DNA of 64,000 nucleotides from an uncultured Flavobacteriales bacterium. Lineage in GTDB: Bacteria > Bacteroidota > Bacteroidia > Flavobacteriales_D > Sanyastnellaceae. The notes under the pieces are model-generated. The model did no database searches. It was not told the origin of the DNA and saw only the letters and a program-made list of their open reading frames with translations. Shown piece after piece: positions 41,913 to 50,154 of the stretch. Within the stretch, counting starts at the first letter, position 1; the number at the start of each line of letters is the position of its first letter. Location of the stretch: positions 1 through 64,000 of the forward strand of contig CALKFF010000002.1 of NCBI GenBank assembly GCA_938084585.1, written 5' to 3'. A program made the translations under genes and the position numbers.

Positions 41913-44393
41913 ATGAGCCCCAATTGGACCTTGGGGGCGGGCTGCATGCTTGCCCTCCTCGTGTCCTGCGCGCCCCCATCGCCCGACAGCATGTCGCTCA
42001 CCGAGCTCGGTGCGACGTGGCACGTTGGGGTTGAAGGCCGCGACGCCGTGGATGCCCAAGTGCCTGGATTCGTGCTGGATGATTTGGTGCGTGCGGGGCG
42101 CGCGCCCGACCCCTACACAGGCACGCACGAGCTGGACGTGCAATGGGTGGAGGACTCCACCTGGACATACACCGCCTCATTCGTCCGTCCAGATGGTTGG
42201 GCAACCTCCGATTCAGCCACCCTCGAATTTCAAGGCCTGAATGTGTTCGCGGCGGTGGAGGTCAACGACGCGCCTGTCTTAAATGCAGACAACGCCCACC
42301 GGACCTTGACCACTGCGCCGTTTCTGTTGCACGACACCAACCGCCTGCGTGTGACGTTTCTTCCCACCGCCCAGGAAGGACAGCGCCGGTTGGACGCGTT
42401 TGGGATGGCGTTGCCCGCAAGCAACGAGGCCAAACCTCTTGGGCAACAAGTCAGCCCTTTTGTGCGGAAACCCGGTTACCAATTCGGATGGGATTGGGGA
42501 CCGCGGCTCGCCGGACCTGGCATTCACGGGGACGTGTTGCTGCGACGGCATGGCCATGCAGTACATCCAGTGCAGTTCCCTTGGATGGAAGTCGTCCACG
42601 CGGACTCCACGGAAGCCCGGCTGCTCTGCCATGGCTGGGACCCGGGCTTTTCGCTTGAATTGACCTTGAACGGACAAGTCCAGGATTGGCAACAGCGAGG
42701 CGACACCCTCACGGTCCCTCATCCTGAGCTCTGGTGGCCCATCCACATGGGCGGTCAGCCACTGTACGAGGCGCGTTGGGCGCACCGACCTTCGAGCCAA
42801 GTCCGCCATGAGCGGTGGGGAATTCGGGACCTGGAATGGGTCCAAACCCCCGACGACCACGGCACGTCGTTCCAGCTGACGGTCCAAGGCGTTCCTGTGT
42901 TTGCGCGCGGCGCCAACGTGGTGCCGCCAGACTTCCACGACTTCACCGACGCCGCCCCATGGCTCGACGTGGTTCAAAACGCCGTGGACGCCCACATGAA
43001 CATGCTTCGGGTTTGGGGCGGTGGCGTCTACCCGCCCAAGGCATTCTTCGATGCGTGCGACGCCCAAGGCATCCTGGTTTGGCAGGACTTCATGTTCGCG
43101 TGCGCCATGGTGCCCGACAATCCTGCCTTTCAAGACAATGTGAAGGCCGAAGCGACGGCCCAGGTGAAGCGACTGCGCCACCACCCAAGCCTCGCCTTGT
43201 GGTGTGGGAACAACGAGGTGGCCAAAGCCTGGGAATCCTGGGGCTGGCAGGACATGTACAACTTGCATGGACAAGACAGCGCGCGTGTGGCCCAGGCTGC
43301 GACGGCGATGTTCGACGGGCTTTTGTCCCACGTGGTGGAAGAGCACAGCGCCGCGTTTTACCTCCCAACCTCCCCCACCTTGGAGAAAGATGCAGGAGAT
43401 GCCCACGCGTGGGGCATTTGGTTTGGGAAGGAGCCGTGGGACTATTACAGCCGTCACGAAGGACGGTTTGCCAGCGAATACGGACTGCAAAGCCTGCCTC
43501 ATCTGGCGACGCTCCAAGAGGCGGGCATCCACACATTCCAAGACGAGGCCCTGCAATTCCGCCAACGGAGCAAGATGGATTGGCTCGAGCCTGGGTTTGA
43601 CGGGTGGGACATGATGCGGCACTACATGTCGACCACGGTAGGTGCACCCTCGCAAGACAGTCTGGATACTTGGGTTGTCCAAAGTCAAATGACCCAGTCC
43701 GAAGGGCTGCGGCAAGCTTTGGAACGGCACCGCACAAGCTTGGGCAAATACGCCGGCTCCCTCTACTGGTCGATGAACGACGTCTGGCCTGCGGTGTCCT
43801 GGAGCACGGTGGACCACGCCGGCAGGTGGAAACTCGGACACCACGCCGCCAAACGGGCCAACGCCCCGCGCACCGTCCTCTGGGAACGGGCCTCCGGAGA
43901 CTCCCTGCGGTTTCAAGCCTTCAACGACCACGCGTCATCAGCCAAAGGAAGGCTTGCCGTGCAATGCAAGACGATGGACGGCGTGGTCCTCAAGGACACT
44001 TCGGTGACGTGGCGTTGCAAGCCCCATGGCGTGGCGCGCATCAACCTCGGGGCCTTGGCGCCCTGGCGCCAAATCCCGCAAGACAGCCACCTGGCTTGGC
44101 AATGGACGGACGCGTCGCACCCTGACGACACCCTCCGGCATTCGGCGCTGTGGGACGATGCCGTCGACGTGCACTTGCCAGATCATGACATCGAAGTCTC
44201 CGTGTCGGGCGACCGATTGACCATCGTCAGCTCGGGTTACGTGCCGATGGCTTGGGTGGGTTGCGATGTGCCGGGACGGTTCTCAGACAACGGAATGCCG
44301 TTGGAGCCCCACGTCCCTGTCCACATCACCTTCAGCCCTGAAGATGGCCACGACGGACCAAGGACGTTTCGTGTGCGCGGGCTGGGTCAATGA
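41913..44393 (+). CDS. Glycoside hydrolase family 2 beta-mannosidase-like lipoprotein
   Basis: 826 residues. The N-terminus is a lipoprotein signal (lipobox LVSC). GH2 domains follow: sugar-binding jelly roll, Ig-like domain and TIM barrel. The acid/base Glu435 is in WCGNNE and the predicted nucleophile Glu522 in ASEYGLQSLP, both as in beta-mannosidases; VPGFVLDDLVRAG near the N-terminus is also typical of that group. It would release beta-linked mannose from oligosaccharides at the periplasmic or surface face. There is no SusC/D pair or other glycosidase near it. Its end overlaps the convergent GreA-like gene by 7 bases. Confidence 0.92.
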   Translation: MSPNWTLGAGCMLALLVSCAPPSPDSMSLTELGATWHVGVEGRDAVDAQVPGFVLDDLVRAGRAPDPYTGTHELDVQWVEDSTWTYTASFVRPDGWATSDSATLEFQGLNVFAAVEVNDAPVLNADNAHRTLTTAPFLLHDTNRLRVTFLPTAQEGQRRLDAFGMALPASNEAKPLGQQVSPFVRKPGYQFGWDWGPRLAGPGIHGDVLLRRHGHAVHPVQFPWMEVVHADSTEARLLCHGWDPGFSLELTLNGQVQDWQQRGDTLTVPHPELWWPIHMGGQPLYEARWAHRPSSQVRHERWGIRDLEWVQTPDDHGTSFQLTVQGVPVFARGANVVPPDFHDFTDAAPWLDVVQNAVDAHMNMLRVWGGGVYPPKAFFDACDAQGILVWQDFMFACAMVPDNPAFQDNVKAEATAQVKRLRHHPSLALWCGNNEVAKAWESWGWQDMYNLHGQDSARVAQAATAMFDGLLSHVVEEHSAAFYLPTSPTLEKDAGDAHAWGIWFGKEPWDYYSRHEGRFASEYGLQSLPHLATLQEAGIHTFQDEALQFRQRSKMDWLEPGFDGWDMMRHYMSTTVGAPSQDSLDTWVVQSQMTQSEGLRQALERHRTSLGKYAGSLYWSMNDVWPAVSWSTVDHAGRWKLGHHAAKRANAPRTVLWERASGDSLRFQAFNDHASSAKGRLAVQCKTMDGVVLKDTSVTWRCKPHGVARINLGALAPWRQIPQDSHLAWQWTDASHPDDTLRHSALWDDAVDVHLPDHDIEVSVSGDRLTIVSSGYVPMAWVGCDVPGRFSDNGMPLEPHVPVHITFSPEDGHDGPRTFRVRGLGQ

Positions 44394-44833
44394 ATGGCTT
44401 GAATCGTGAGTTTCTGAGCACCCAAGGGAACTTGGTCGCCTGGCTGGGCCCCATGCCATTGCTGGGCCAGCGGCGCCTCAACGCCAACGCACAGCACCAA
44501 GGCGTTGGGCAACTGCACTTTGCCCAGGGGCACCCCCACCAGCACCCAAGGTCCCGTCGTCTCGACCAACGCCCCAGGCGACACGCGTTGGATGGCCTTG
44601 TCTTGCGCGGCGCGTTGCACCAGAATGCCCCGCATGTGCTCCAGCCGCCCCACCGTGTCTTGAACGCGCTCTTGTTCCAGATGAATCATGGCGCGGCCTG
44701 TTTCGTGCTTGTCGCCTGCTGAACTTTTGGACTCGGCGCCCAACGATTCTTTCAACGAAGCCATGCGGGCCTTGGCCTCCGCCAAATCCTTGTCCACATG
44801 GCCCAACAAGTGCCTCAAAATGATGTCGCGCAT
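44387..44833 (-). CDS. GreA/GreB-like conserved protein
   Basis: 148 residues. The N-terminal half is a coiled coil with SSAGDKHETGRAMIHLE, a block conserved in a Bacteroidota family sometimes mislabelled as 3-oxoacyl-ACP synthase. The C-terminal half (SPGALVETTGPWVLVG ... GDQVPLGAQKLTIQAIH) resembles the C-terminal domain of GreA-type factors that bind in the RNA polymerase secondary channel. A role in transcription elongation is therefore plausible but unproven. A perfect -7 box lies 4 bases before the ATG. Confidence 0.8.
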   Translation of the reverse strand: MRDIILRHLLGHVDKDLAEAKARMASLKESLGAESKSSAGDKHETGRAMIHLEQERVQDTVGRLEHMRGILVQRAAQDKAIQRVSPGALVETTGPWVLVGVPLGKVQLPNALVLCVGVEAPLAQQWHGAQPGDQVPLGAQKLTIQAIH

Positions 44834-44837
44834 GGCC

Positions 44838-44845
44838 CAAACTTA
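44838..44845 (-). promoter_or_regulatory. Consensus -7 box for the GreA-like gene, leaderless spacing
   Basis: TAAGTTTG on the minus strand is a perfect TAnnTTTG match, ending 4 bases before the ATG at 44833. Confidence 0.6.
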
Positions 44846-44917
44846 CGGGGCGAATAAGTCATGCCCGTCTTTTGATTTCTTCTGGAAGCTGGCAGGCCGC
44901 GTGGGACCAAGCGCCAA

Positions 44918-44925
44918 TACTTTTG
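44918..44925 (+). promoter_or_regulatory. Consensus -7 box for the carbonic anhydrase gene
   Basis: TACTTTTG, perfect match to TAnnTTTG, with a 19-base leader to the ATG at 44945. Confidence 0.55.
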
Positions 44926-44944
44926 AGGCAAAGCTTTCAGGCAC

Positions 44945-45595
44945 ATGTCTACATCCTTTTCAAACCTGGCGGGCGCAGTGACCCGCGACATCCAACAAGA
45001 GCTCTCCCCTCAGGAGGCCTTTGGCTGGCTCGAAGAAGGCCACGCCCGTTTCAAATCGCAAGCCCCACGGAACCGCGACAAGGCGGCCATGCTGGATGGC
45101 GCAAGTCAGGGACAATTCCCGTACGCCGCGGTGCTGGGCTGCATCGACAGCCGCGCCCCGATTGAGCAGGTCTTTGACGCCGCCATCGGCGACTTGTTTG
45201 TCGCACGTGTGGCCGGCAACGTGGTCAACCCCGACGTCTTGGGCTCCTTGGAATACGCGTGCAAATACGCAGGCACCAAAGTCATCTTGATCCTCGGTCA
45301 CACCTCTTGCGGCGCCGTGGGTGCAGCATGGGCTGGCGTGGAAGACGGCAACATCACCGGCCTCTTGGAGAAGATTCAACCCGCCGTGAAGAAGACACGT
45401 GCCTCCCATGGAGAAGAAGGCACCCCCGAGACATTGAATGCCTGTGTGGCGGCCAACGTCACTGAAATGTGCGAAGCCCTCCGGGCCCAGAGCGAAATCC
45501 TGGCCGGCCTTGAAGCCGACGGAACCATCGTCATCACGGGCGGGGTGTACAACGTCGCCACCGGCGAAGTGGAATTCACGCACAAGCCTGCATAA
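44945..45595 (+). CDS. Beta-class carbonic anhydrase
   Basis: 216 residues. Zinc ligands and the Asp-Arg dyad are in GCIDSRAPIEQVFD and GHTSCGAVGAA; LFVARVAGNVV is also conserved. It interconverts CO2 and bicarbonate. It has no signal peptide, so it is probably cytosolic. It is followed at 11 bases by a small exported-looking protein gene and then by a SulP transporter gene, suggesting that the enzyme handles inorganic carbon moved by SulP. Confidence 0.95.
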   Translation: MSTSFSNLAGAVTRDIQQELSPQEAFGWLEEGHARFKSQAPRNRDKAAMLDGASQGQFPYAAVLGCIDSRAPIEQVFDAAIGDLFVARVAGNVVNPDVLGSLEYACKYAGTKVILILGHTSCGAVGAAWAGVEDGNITGLLEKIQPAVKKTRASHGEEGTPETLNACVAANVTEMCEALRAQSEILAGLEADGTIVITGGVYNVATGEVEFTHKPA

Positions 45596-45606
45596 CCCTC
45601 CGCTGA

Positions 45607-45909
45607 ATGCCACTCACTGGACGTCACCTCGGAGCCATCCTCTGCACCCTGCTTTGGGTGTGGATGCTTGGCGCACCCCTGAGGGAGGTCCGTGACGCCA
45701 ATTCTGCATGGAGCGTCGAGCTCGAGCACAACGAGCAAGAATCGGAAGGAGAGGAATCCTCTTTCGAATGGGACGAGTCCATTTTGGCTGCCCTCCTGAC
45801 CTCCTGGACGTTCAATCCCCTTGAAAACAACGTGGATGTCCACCGGGTCCCAGCCTGGGACCGGTTGTTGGACGGAACCTTGTTGGATCCTCCGGAACAG
45901 CACGCCTGA
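45607..45909 (+). CDS. Small acidic protein with N-terminal hydrophobic segment
   Basis: 100 residues, not recognised. Residues ~8-24 are hydrophobic (LGAILCTLLWVWMLGAP), compatible with a signal peptide or membrane anchor. The rest is acidic (ELEHNEQESEGEESSFEWDES) and then neutral. Codon use resembles its neighbours. It lies between carbonic anhydrase and SulP on the same strand; it could be a small membrane partner of the transporter, or simply a neutral passenger. Confidence 0.55.
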   Translation: MPLTGRHLGAILCTLLWVWMLGAPLREVRDANSAWSVELEHNEQESEGEESSFEWDESILAALLTSWTFNPLENNVDVHRVPAWDRLLDGTLLDPPEQHA

Positions 45910-45917
45910 AGATTGAC

Positions 45918-45935
45918 GTCGGCCTCAAGGCCGAC
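45918..45935 (+). terminator. 8-bp hairpin between the small gene and the SulP gene
   Basis: GTCGGCCT-CA-AGGCCGAC, perfect arms, followed by CCGCTGTTTCC without a real T run. It may be a weak terminator or an RNA-stabilising or attenuating element inside the putative operon. Confidence 0.4.
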
Positions 45936-45968
45936 CCGCTGTTTCCTTGTTGATTCAATTCGAATTCC

Positions 45969-47243
45969 ATGTTCCAACACATCGGGCGTGATTTGCCCTC
46001 CTCCATTGTTGTTTTCCTTGTCGCCCTCCCCCTCTGCCTCGGCATCGCCCTGGCTTCCGGCGCGGCACCCATCGCTGGCTTGATTGCCGGCATCATCGGC
46101 GGCATCATTGTCGCCCCCATCTCCGGCAGCCACGTGGGCGTGTCCGGCCCTGCCGCAGGACTTGCGGTGATCGTGTACGACGGCATCCAAGACGTCGGGT
46201 TTGAAGCTTTCCTCTTGGCCGTGGTCATCGGTGGCTTGGCCCAATTGGTGCTGGGCATCGCGCGTGCCGGCATCGTCGGAAAGTACTTCCCCGGCAGCGT
46301 CATCCAAGGCATGCTGGCCGCCATCGGCATCATCATTTTCATCAAGCAAATCCCACACGGTTTGGGGTACGCTGGCGCCGAAGGCACGACCAAAGCGGAC
46401 AAGGTGTTCGACGTCTTGTTGTTGCTGGGCGACAACCTGGCCTACGCCGCCCCCACGGCGATGACCGTCACAGGGGTCTGCCTCGCCATTTTGCTCCTGT
46501 GGGAGACCTCCTTCATGAAAGCCCAAAGCTTCACCAAGGTGTTGTCAGGCTCGCTCGTGGCCGTCTTGGCGGGCGTGGTGGTCAACTTGGTCACCCGAAG
46601 TGGTGGCGGTGCGTTGACCGCGAAGCAACTCGTGGACGTGCCCACCGGTCATGCGGCCAACGGCATTGACCCCACGGCTTGGGGCTCCTTGTTGACCTTC
46701 CCTGACTTCTCCGCGATTGGCGACAGCGCCATTTGGATTTTGGGCGTGACCATTGCCGTGGTGGCCAGCCTCGAGACGTTGTTGTGCGTGGAGGCGACCG
46801 ACAAACTGGACCCTCAGAAGCGCGTCACCCCCACCAACCGTGAACTGTTGGCCCAAGGGGTCGGCAACACCGTCAGCGGGTTGATTGGAGGGTTGCCCAT
46901 CACCCAGGTGATTGTGCGCTCCTCGGCGAACATCCAAACCGGCAACGCCACCAAAATGAGCGCCATCCTGCACGGCGCATGGCTGATGGTGTTCTTCCTC
47001 CTGGCCCCCACGCTGCTGACCTACATCCCCCTCGGGAGCTTGGCGGCCGTCTTGTTCGTCGTGGGCTACAAGTTGGCGAAGCCCGCCACGTTCAAGCGCA
47101 TCTACGAGAGCGGCATGAAGCACTTCATCCCGTTCGCCATCACGATCTTGGCGATTGTGTTCATCGACCTGCTGAAAGGCTTGGGCATCGGCCTTGTGGT
47201 CGCCTTGGTCTGCAACAAGTTGATGGCCGACAAGTCTGAGTGA
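45969..47243 (+). CDS. SulP-family anion transporter lacking a STAS domain
   Basis: 424 residues, almost all membrane. It starts directly with the SulP core (DLPSSIVVFLVALPLCLGIALASGA), includes GVSGPAAGLAVIV and NTVSGLIGGLPITQVIVRSSAN, and ends at CNKLMADKSE with no C-terminal STAS domain, which most SulP proteins have. The family moves sulfate, bicarbonate or other anions. The carbonic anhydrase gene upstream favours bicarbonate, but cysH elsewhere in the window shows sulfate is also needed. The substrate is inferred from context only. Confidence 0.9.
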   Translation: MFQHIGRDLPSSIVVFLVALPLCLGIALASGAAPIAGLIAGIIGGIIVAPISGSHVGVSGPAAGLAVIVYDGIQDVGFEAFLLAVVIGGLAQLVLGIARAGIVGKYFPGSVIQGMLAAIGIIIFIKQIPHGLGYAGAEGTTKADKVFDVLLLLGDNLAYAAPTAMTVTGVCLAILLLWETSFMKAQSFTKVLSGSLVAVLAGVVVNLVTRSGGGALTAKQLVDVPTGHAANGIDPTAWGSLLTFPDFSAIGDSAIWILGVTIAVVASLETLLCVEATDKLDPQKRVTPTNRELLAQGVGNTVSGLIGGLPITQVIVRSSANIQTGNATKMSAILHGAWLMVFFLLAPTLLTYIPLGSLAAVLFVVGYKLAKPATFKRIYESGMKHFIPFAITILAIVFIDLLKGLGIGLVVALVCNKLMADKSE

Positions 47244-47252
47244 AGCAAGCCT

Positions 47253-47280
47253 CAGGGGGTCAAGCTTCTTTGGCCCCCTG
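47253..47280. terminator. Strong hairpin between convergent SulP and RluF-type genes
   Basis: CAGGGGGTCAAG-CTTC-TTTGGCCCCCTG forms a 12-bp stem with two wobble pairs. It overlaps the stop codon of the RluF-type gene and has no T run, so it may serve both genes as a 3'-end barrier. Confidence 0.5.
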
Positions 47281-47991
47281 GGTGCGCTTGCGCAGCTTGC
47301 GCAATTCCTGGTCGTCCAACGACCTGTACTTGCCTACGGGCAAGTCCCCCAACTCCACGTGCATGATGCGCGTGCGCTTGAGCCGCCTCACGCGATAACC
47401 GAGCTCCTCACACATGCGGCGGATCTGACGGTTGAGTCCCTGCTTGAGGACAATCTTGAACGATTGCCGGCCGGTTTGCTCCACTTCACACGGCAAGGTC
47501 ACCGTGTCCAAAATGGCCACCCCTGAAGACATGCGTTCCACAAAATCATCCGTGATGGGCTGATTCACCGTGACGTGGTACTCCTTCTCGTGGCCGTACC
47601 GGGCACGAAGAATGTCGTTGACGATGTCGCCGTCGTTGGTCAAAAAGATCAACCCCTCACTCATCTTGTCCAACCGCCCCACGGGGTAAATGCGTGTTGG
47701 GAAATTGATGGCGTCGATGATGTTGTCCTTCTCACGCCGTTGGTCAGTCGTGCAGACAATGCCCACGGGCTTGTGGTACGCGATGACAATGCGCTCTTGG
47801 TCGTTGCCGGCCACCGGCTCGCCGTCCACCGCCACCACGTCTCCAGGTTGCACCCGCGTCCCAAGTTCCGGCACCATGCCATTCAGCGTGATGCGGCCTT
47901 CTTCAAGCAACTTGTCGGCGGCGCGGCGTGAGCAATGCCCCACTTCACTGAGGTACTTGTTGATGCGTGTTCCTTGAGGTGCTTCTGCCAT
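47260..47991 (-). CDS. 23S rRNA pseudouridine synthase, RluF/RluB type
   Basis: 243 residues from the ATG at 47991. An N-terminal S4 RNA-binding domain (RINKYLSEVGHCSRRAADKL) is followed by the catalytic domain with GRLDKMSEGLIFLTNDGD (catalytic Asp in GRLD) and the conserved GLNRQIRRMCEELGY. The RsuA/RluB/RluF group modifies rRNA uridines; SEGL with NDGD is closer to RluF, but I do not assign the site. A GACCTTTG box lies 8 bases before the ATG. Confidence 0.92.
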   Translation of the reverse strand: MAEAPQGTRINKYLSEVGHCSRRAADKLLEEGRITLNGMVPELGTRVQPGDVVAVDGEPVAGNDQERIVIAYHKPVGIVCTTDQRREKDNIIDAINFPTRIYPVGRLDKMSEGLIFLTNDGDIVNDILRARYGHEKEYHVTVNQPITDDFVERMSSGVAILDTVTLPCEVEQTGRQSFKIVLKQGLNRQIRRMCEELGYRVRRLKRTRIMHVELGDLPVGKYRSLDDQELRKLRKRTQGAKEA

Positions 47992-47999
47992 GGCGATGT

Positions 48000-48007
48000 C
48001 AAAGGTC
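48000..48007 (-). promoter_or_regulatory. -7-like box for the RluF-type gene
   Basis: GACCTTTG on the minus strand, 8 bases before the ATG at 47991. Confidence 0.4.
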
Positions 48008-48039
48008 GTGAACTCCGTGCGCCGCGGCAATGCAGGCGC

Positions 48040-48047
48040 TAACTTCG
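48040..48047 (+). promoter_or_regulatory. -7 box for the nitric oxide synthase gene, leaderless spacing
   Basis: TAACTTCG, one mismatch to TAnnTTTG, ending 4 bases before the ATG at 48052. Confidence 0.5.
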
Positions 48048-48051
48048 TGTC

Positions 48052-49362
48052 ATGAACCTCGCGGACAGCGCCACCTCTCCCTTCCAACTGCCTGAAACAG
48101 GTTCAAGCTCCTCGTCTGAAGCCAGGCAAGAACTGAAATCCCAAGCGCGTACTTTTTTGGAAGCCATGGCCGCAGACTCGGTCGCAGGCAAGTGGATTCC
48201 GGATGTCACAGAACGTTGGCGACAAATTGAATCAGAGATTGACTCTAAAGGAACTTACACTCACACTTACAAAGAGTTAAGATTTGGAACAAGGCTTGCA
48301 TGGCGCAACAGCAACCGATGCATTGGCAGGCACTTTTGGCGCACCCTGCAGGTCGTCGACGCCAGGCAGTGTGACACCGCGGAGGACGCCCACCGTCACT
48401 TGACCAACCACGTGAACGACGCCTTCAACGGAGGCAACATCCAAAATGTGATCACCGTCTTCCCACCCAGGAAGCCTGGCCAACAAGACGCGTGGCGCAT
48501 GGTGAATCACCAGCTCATCCGTTACGCCGGATTCCGGCAAGACGACAGCGATCCGCTTGGCGACCCGGACAGCGTCGACTTCACGGCCTACTGCGAATCT
48601 CTGGGCTGGCGTGGTGCGCGAACGCCATGGACCCCACTGCCGTGGGTCATGGTCAAGGACGGGAAGCCACTTCCACCCCACGACCCGTTCCAATCGGGCG
48701 ACTTGACGTTGCACGAGGTGCCCATCATTCATCCGGACCACGCAGCCACGGCCGAGCTCGACCTCCGGTGGTATGCCGTGCCGCTGTTGGCCGACATGGC
48801 CCTCAAAATTGGCGGCGTGGTGTACCCTTTCGCCCCGTTCAACGGCCATTACCTGGGCACGGAGATCGCGGCACGCAACCTCACCGACCCGGACCGATAC
48901 AACGTGCTTGAACCGTGGGCCAAGGCATGCGGAATCCAACCGTCGACACAGCGAAGCCTTTGGAAAGACGAGGCGTTGGTGAAACTCAACCAGGCGCTGC
49001 TCTCCAGCTTCGACCACGCCGGCGTCACCATGGGCGACCACCACGAAATGGGCCGGGCTTTTGAAGGATGGTGTCAAGCTGAAGCCAAGCAAGGCCGCGA
49101 GGTGCCTGGGGATTGGTCGTGGCTCACCCCGCCGATTTCAGGCAGTTTGACCCCGCAATTTCATCGGTCGTTCTCCAACGCCGTCGTCACGCACACCAAC
49201 TATTTCTACCAGGAGCCGGTCAAGGTGAAAGGCATGTCTTACCTGTCGAAGGCCAAAGACACGCACCGCCTGCTGGTCGGGGATGCCTTCTCGCAAGATC
49301 AGCCGCCTGCCACCTGCCCGTTCAGCAAATTGTCTTCCACATTCAAAAACCTATGGTCATGA
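48052..49362 (+). CDS. nos: Bacterial nitric oxide synthase, oxygenase domain
   Basis: 436 residues. The heme-thiolate Cys90 is in [13 protein letters not shown]; the arginine-binding Glu271 is in the motif read here as [15 protein letters not shown]; the pterin-side segment [18 protein letters not shown] is conserved. NOS oxygenases make nitric oxide from L-arginine, taking electrons from separate flavoproteins when no reductase is fused, as here. Unusual points are an N-terminal extension of ~50 residues, a C-terminal extension of ~40 residues (ending [17 protein letters not shown]), and His266 where known enzymes usually have Trp in FNGWYMGTE. Its stop overlaps the start of the AIM24-like gene. 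Confidence 0.95.
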   Translation: MNLADSATSPFQLPETGSSSSSEARQELKSQARTFLEAMAADSVAGKWIPDVTERWRQIESEIDSKGTYTHTYKELRFGTRLAWRNSNRCIGRHFWRTLQVVDARQCDTAEDAHRHLTNHVNDAFNGGNIQNVITVFPPRKPGQQDAWRMVNHQLIRYAGFRQDDSDPLGDPDSVDFTAYCESLGWRGARTPWTPLPWVMVKDGKPLPPHDPFQSGDLTLHEVPIIHPDHAATAELDLRWYAVPLLADMALKIGGVVYPFAPFNGHYLGTEIAARNLTDPDRYNVLEPWAKACGIQPSTQRSLWKDEALVKLNQALLSSFDHAGVTMGDHHEMGRAFEGWCQAEAKQGREVPGDWSWLTPPISGSLTPQFHRSFSNAVVTHTNYFYQEPVKVKGMSYLSKAKDTHRLLVGDAFSQDQPPATCPFSKLSSTFKNLWS

Positions 49363-50153
49363 CCAGCCACGAAATCGATTACACCATCTATGGCGACGAC
49401 CTCCAAGCCGTGGAGGTGGAACTGGACCCGCAAGAAACCGTGATTGCCGAGGCCGGCGCCATGAATTGGATGGAACAGGACATCGCCTTTGAAGCCAAAA
49501 TGGGCGACGGCTCCACCCCCAACCAAGGGTTCTTTGGCGGACTCCTCAACGTCGGAAAGCGCGTCTTGACCGGGGAATCGCTCTTCATGACCCACTTCAC
49601 CAACGTTGGGGTGTCCAAGCGTCGCGTGGCCTTTTCCTCGCCTTACCCAGGCAAGATCATGCCCGTGGATTTGAAGCGACGGGGCGGCACGTTGTTGTGC
49701 CAAAAGGACGCCTTTCTCTGCGCCGCCAAAGGCACAAGCGTGTCCATCGCGTTCAACAAGCGGTTTGGGGCCGGCTTCTTTGGCGGAGAAGGGTTCATCC
49801 TGCAAAAGCTCCAAGGCGACGGGCTGGCGTTTCTTCACGCAGGAGGCACTGTGGTGGAACGCCACCTGAACAACGAGACCTTGCGCGTGGACACCGGATG
49901 CATCGTGGGCTTCACGCCTGGCATCGACTACAACATCGAAGCGTCCGGCGGATTGAAAAGCATGTTCTTCGGCGGGGAAGGACTCTTCTTGGCCACCCTC
50001 CGCGGGACAGGCACGGTGTACTTGCAAACCCTCCCATTCAGCCGACTCGCCGACCGTGTGATTCGCCACGCCCCGGCCCTGCAAGGCCGGTCTAAAGGCG
50101 AGGGCTCCGTGCTCGGGTCGCTTGGCCGGATGGTCGACGGCGACAACTTCTGA
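49359..50153 (+). CDS. AIM24/TIGR00266-family protein
   Basis: 264 residues from the ATG at 49359, which overlaps the NOS stop (ATGA); an ATG two codons earlier (49353) is equally in frame. The family pattern is visible: [58 protein letters not shown] and [13 protein letters not shown]. Members fold as a beta-rich trimer; the mitochondrial relative AIM24 affects inner membrane organisation. No enzymatic role is known to me. The overlap with NOS suggests co-production. Confidence 0.9.
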   Translation: MTSHEIDYTIYGDDLQAVEVELDPQETVIAEAGAMNWMEQDIAFEAKMGDGSTPNQGFFGGLLNVGKRVLTGESLFMTHFTNVGVSKRRVAFSSPYPGKIMPVDLKRRGGTLLCQKDAFLCAAKGTSVSIAFNKRFGAGFFGGEGFILQKLQGDGLAFLHAGGTVVERHLNNETLRVDTGCIVGFTPGIDYNIEASGGLKSMFFGGEGLFLATLRGTGTVYLQTLPFSRLADRVIRHAPALQGRSKGEGSVLGSLGRMVDGDNF

Positions 50154-50154
50154 C

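Noticed and set aside
45607-45909. The 100-residue frame as the missing STAS domain of SulP
   Set aside because: It has an N-terminal hydrophobic segment and no STAS-like pattern.
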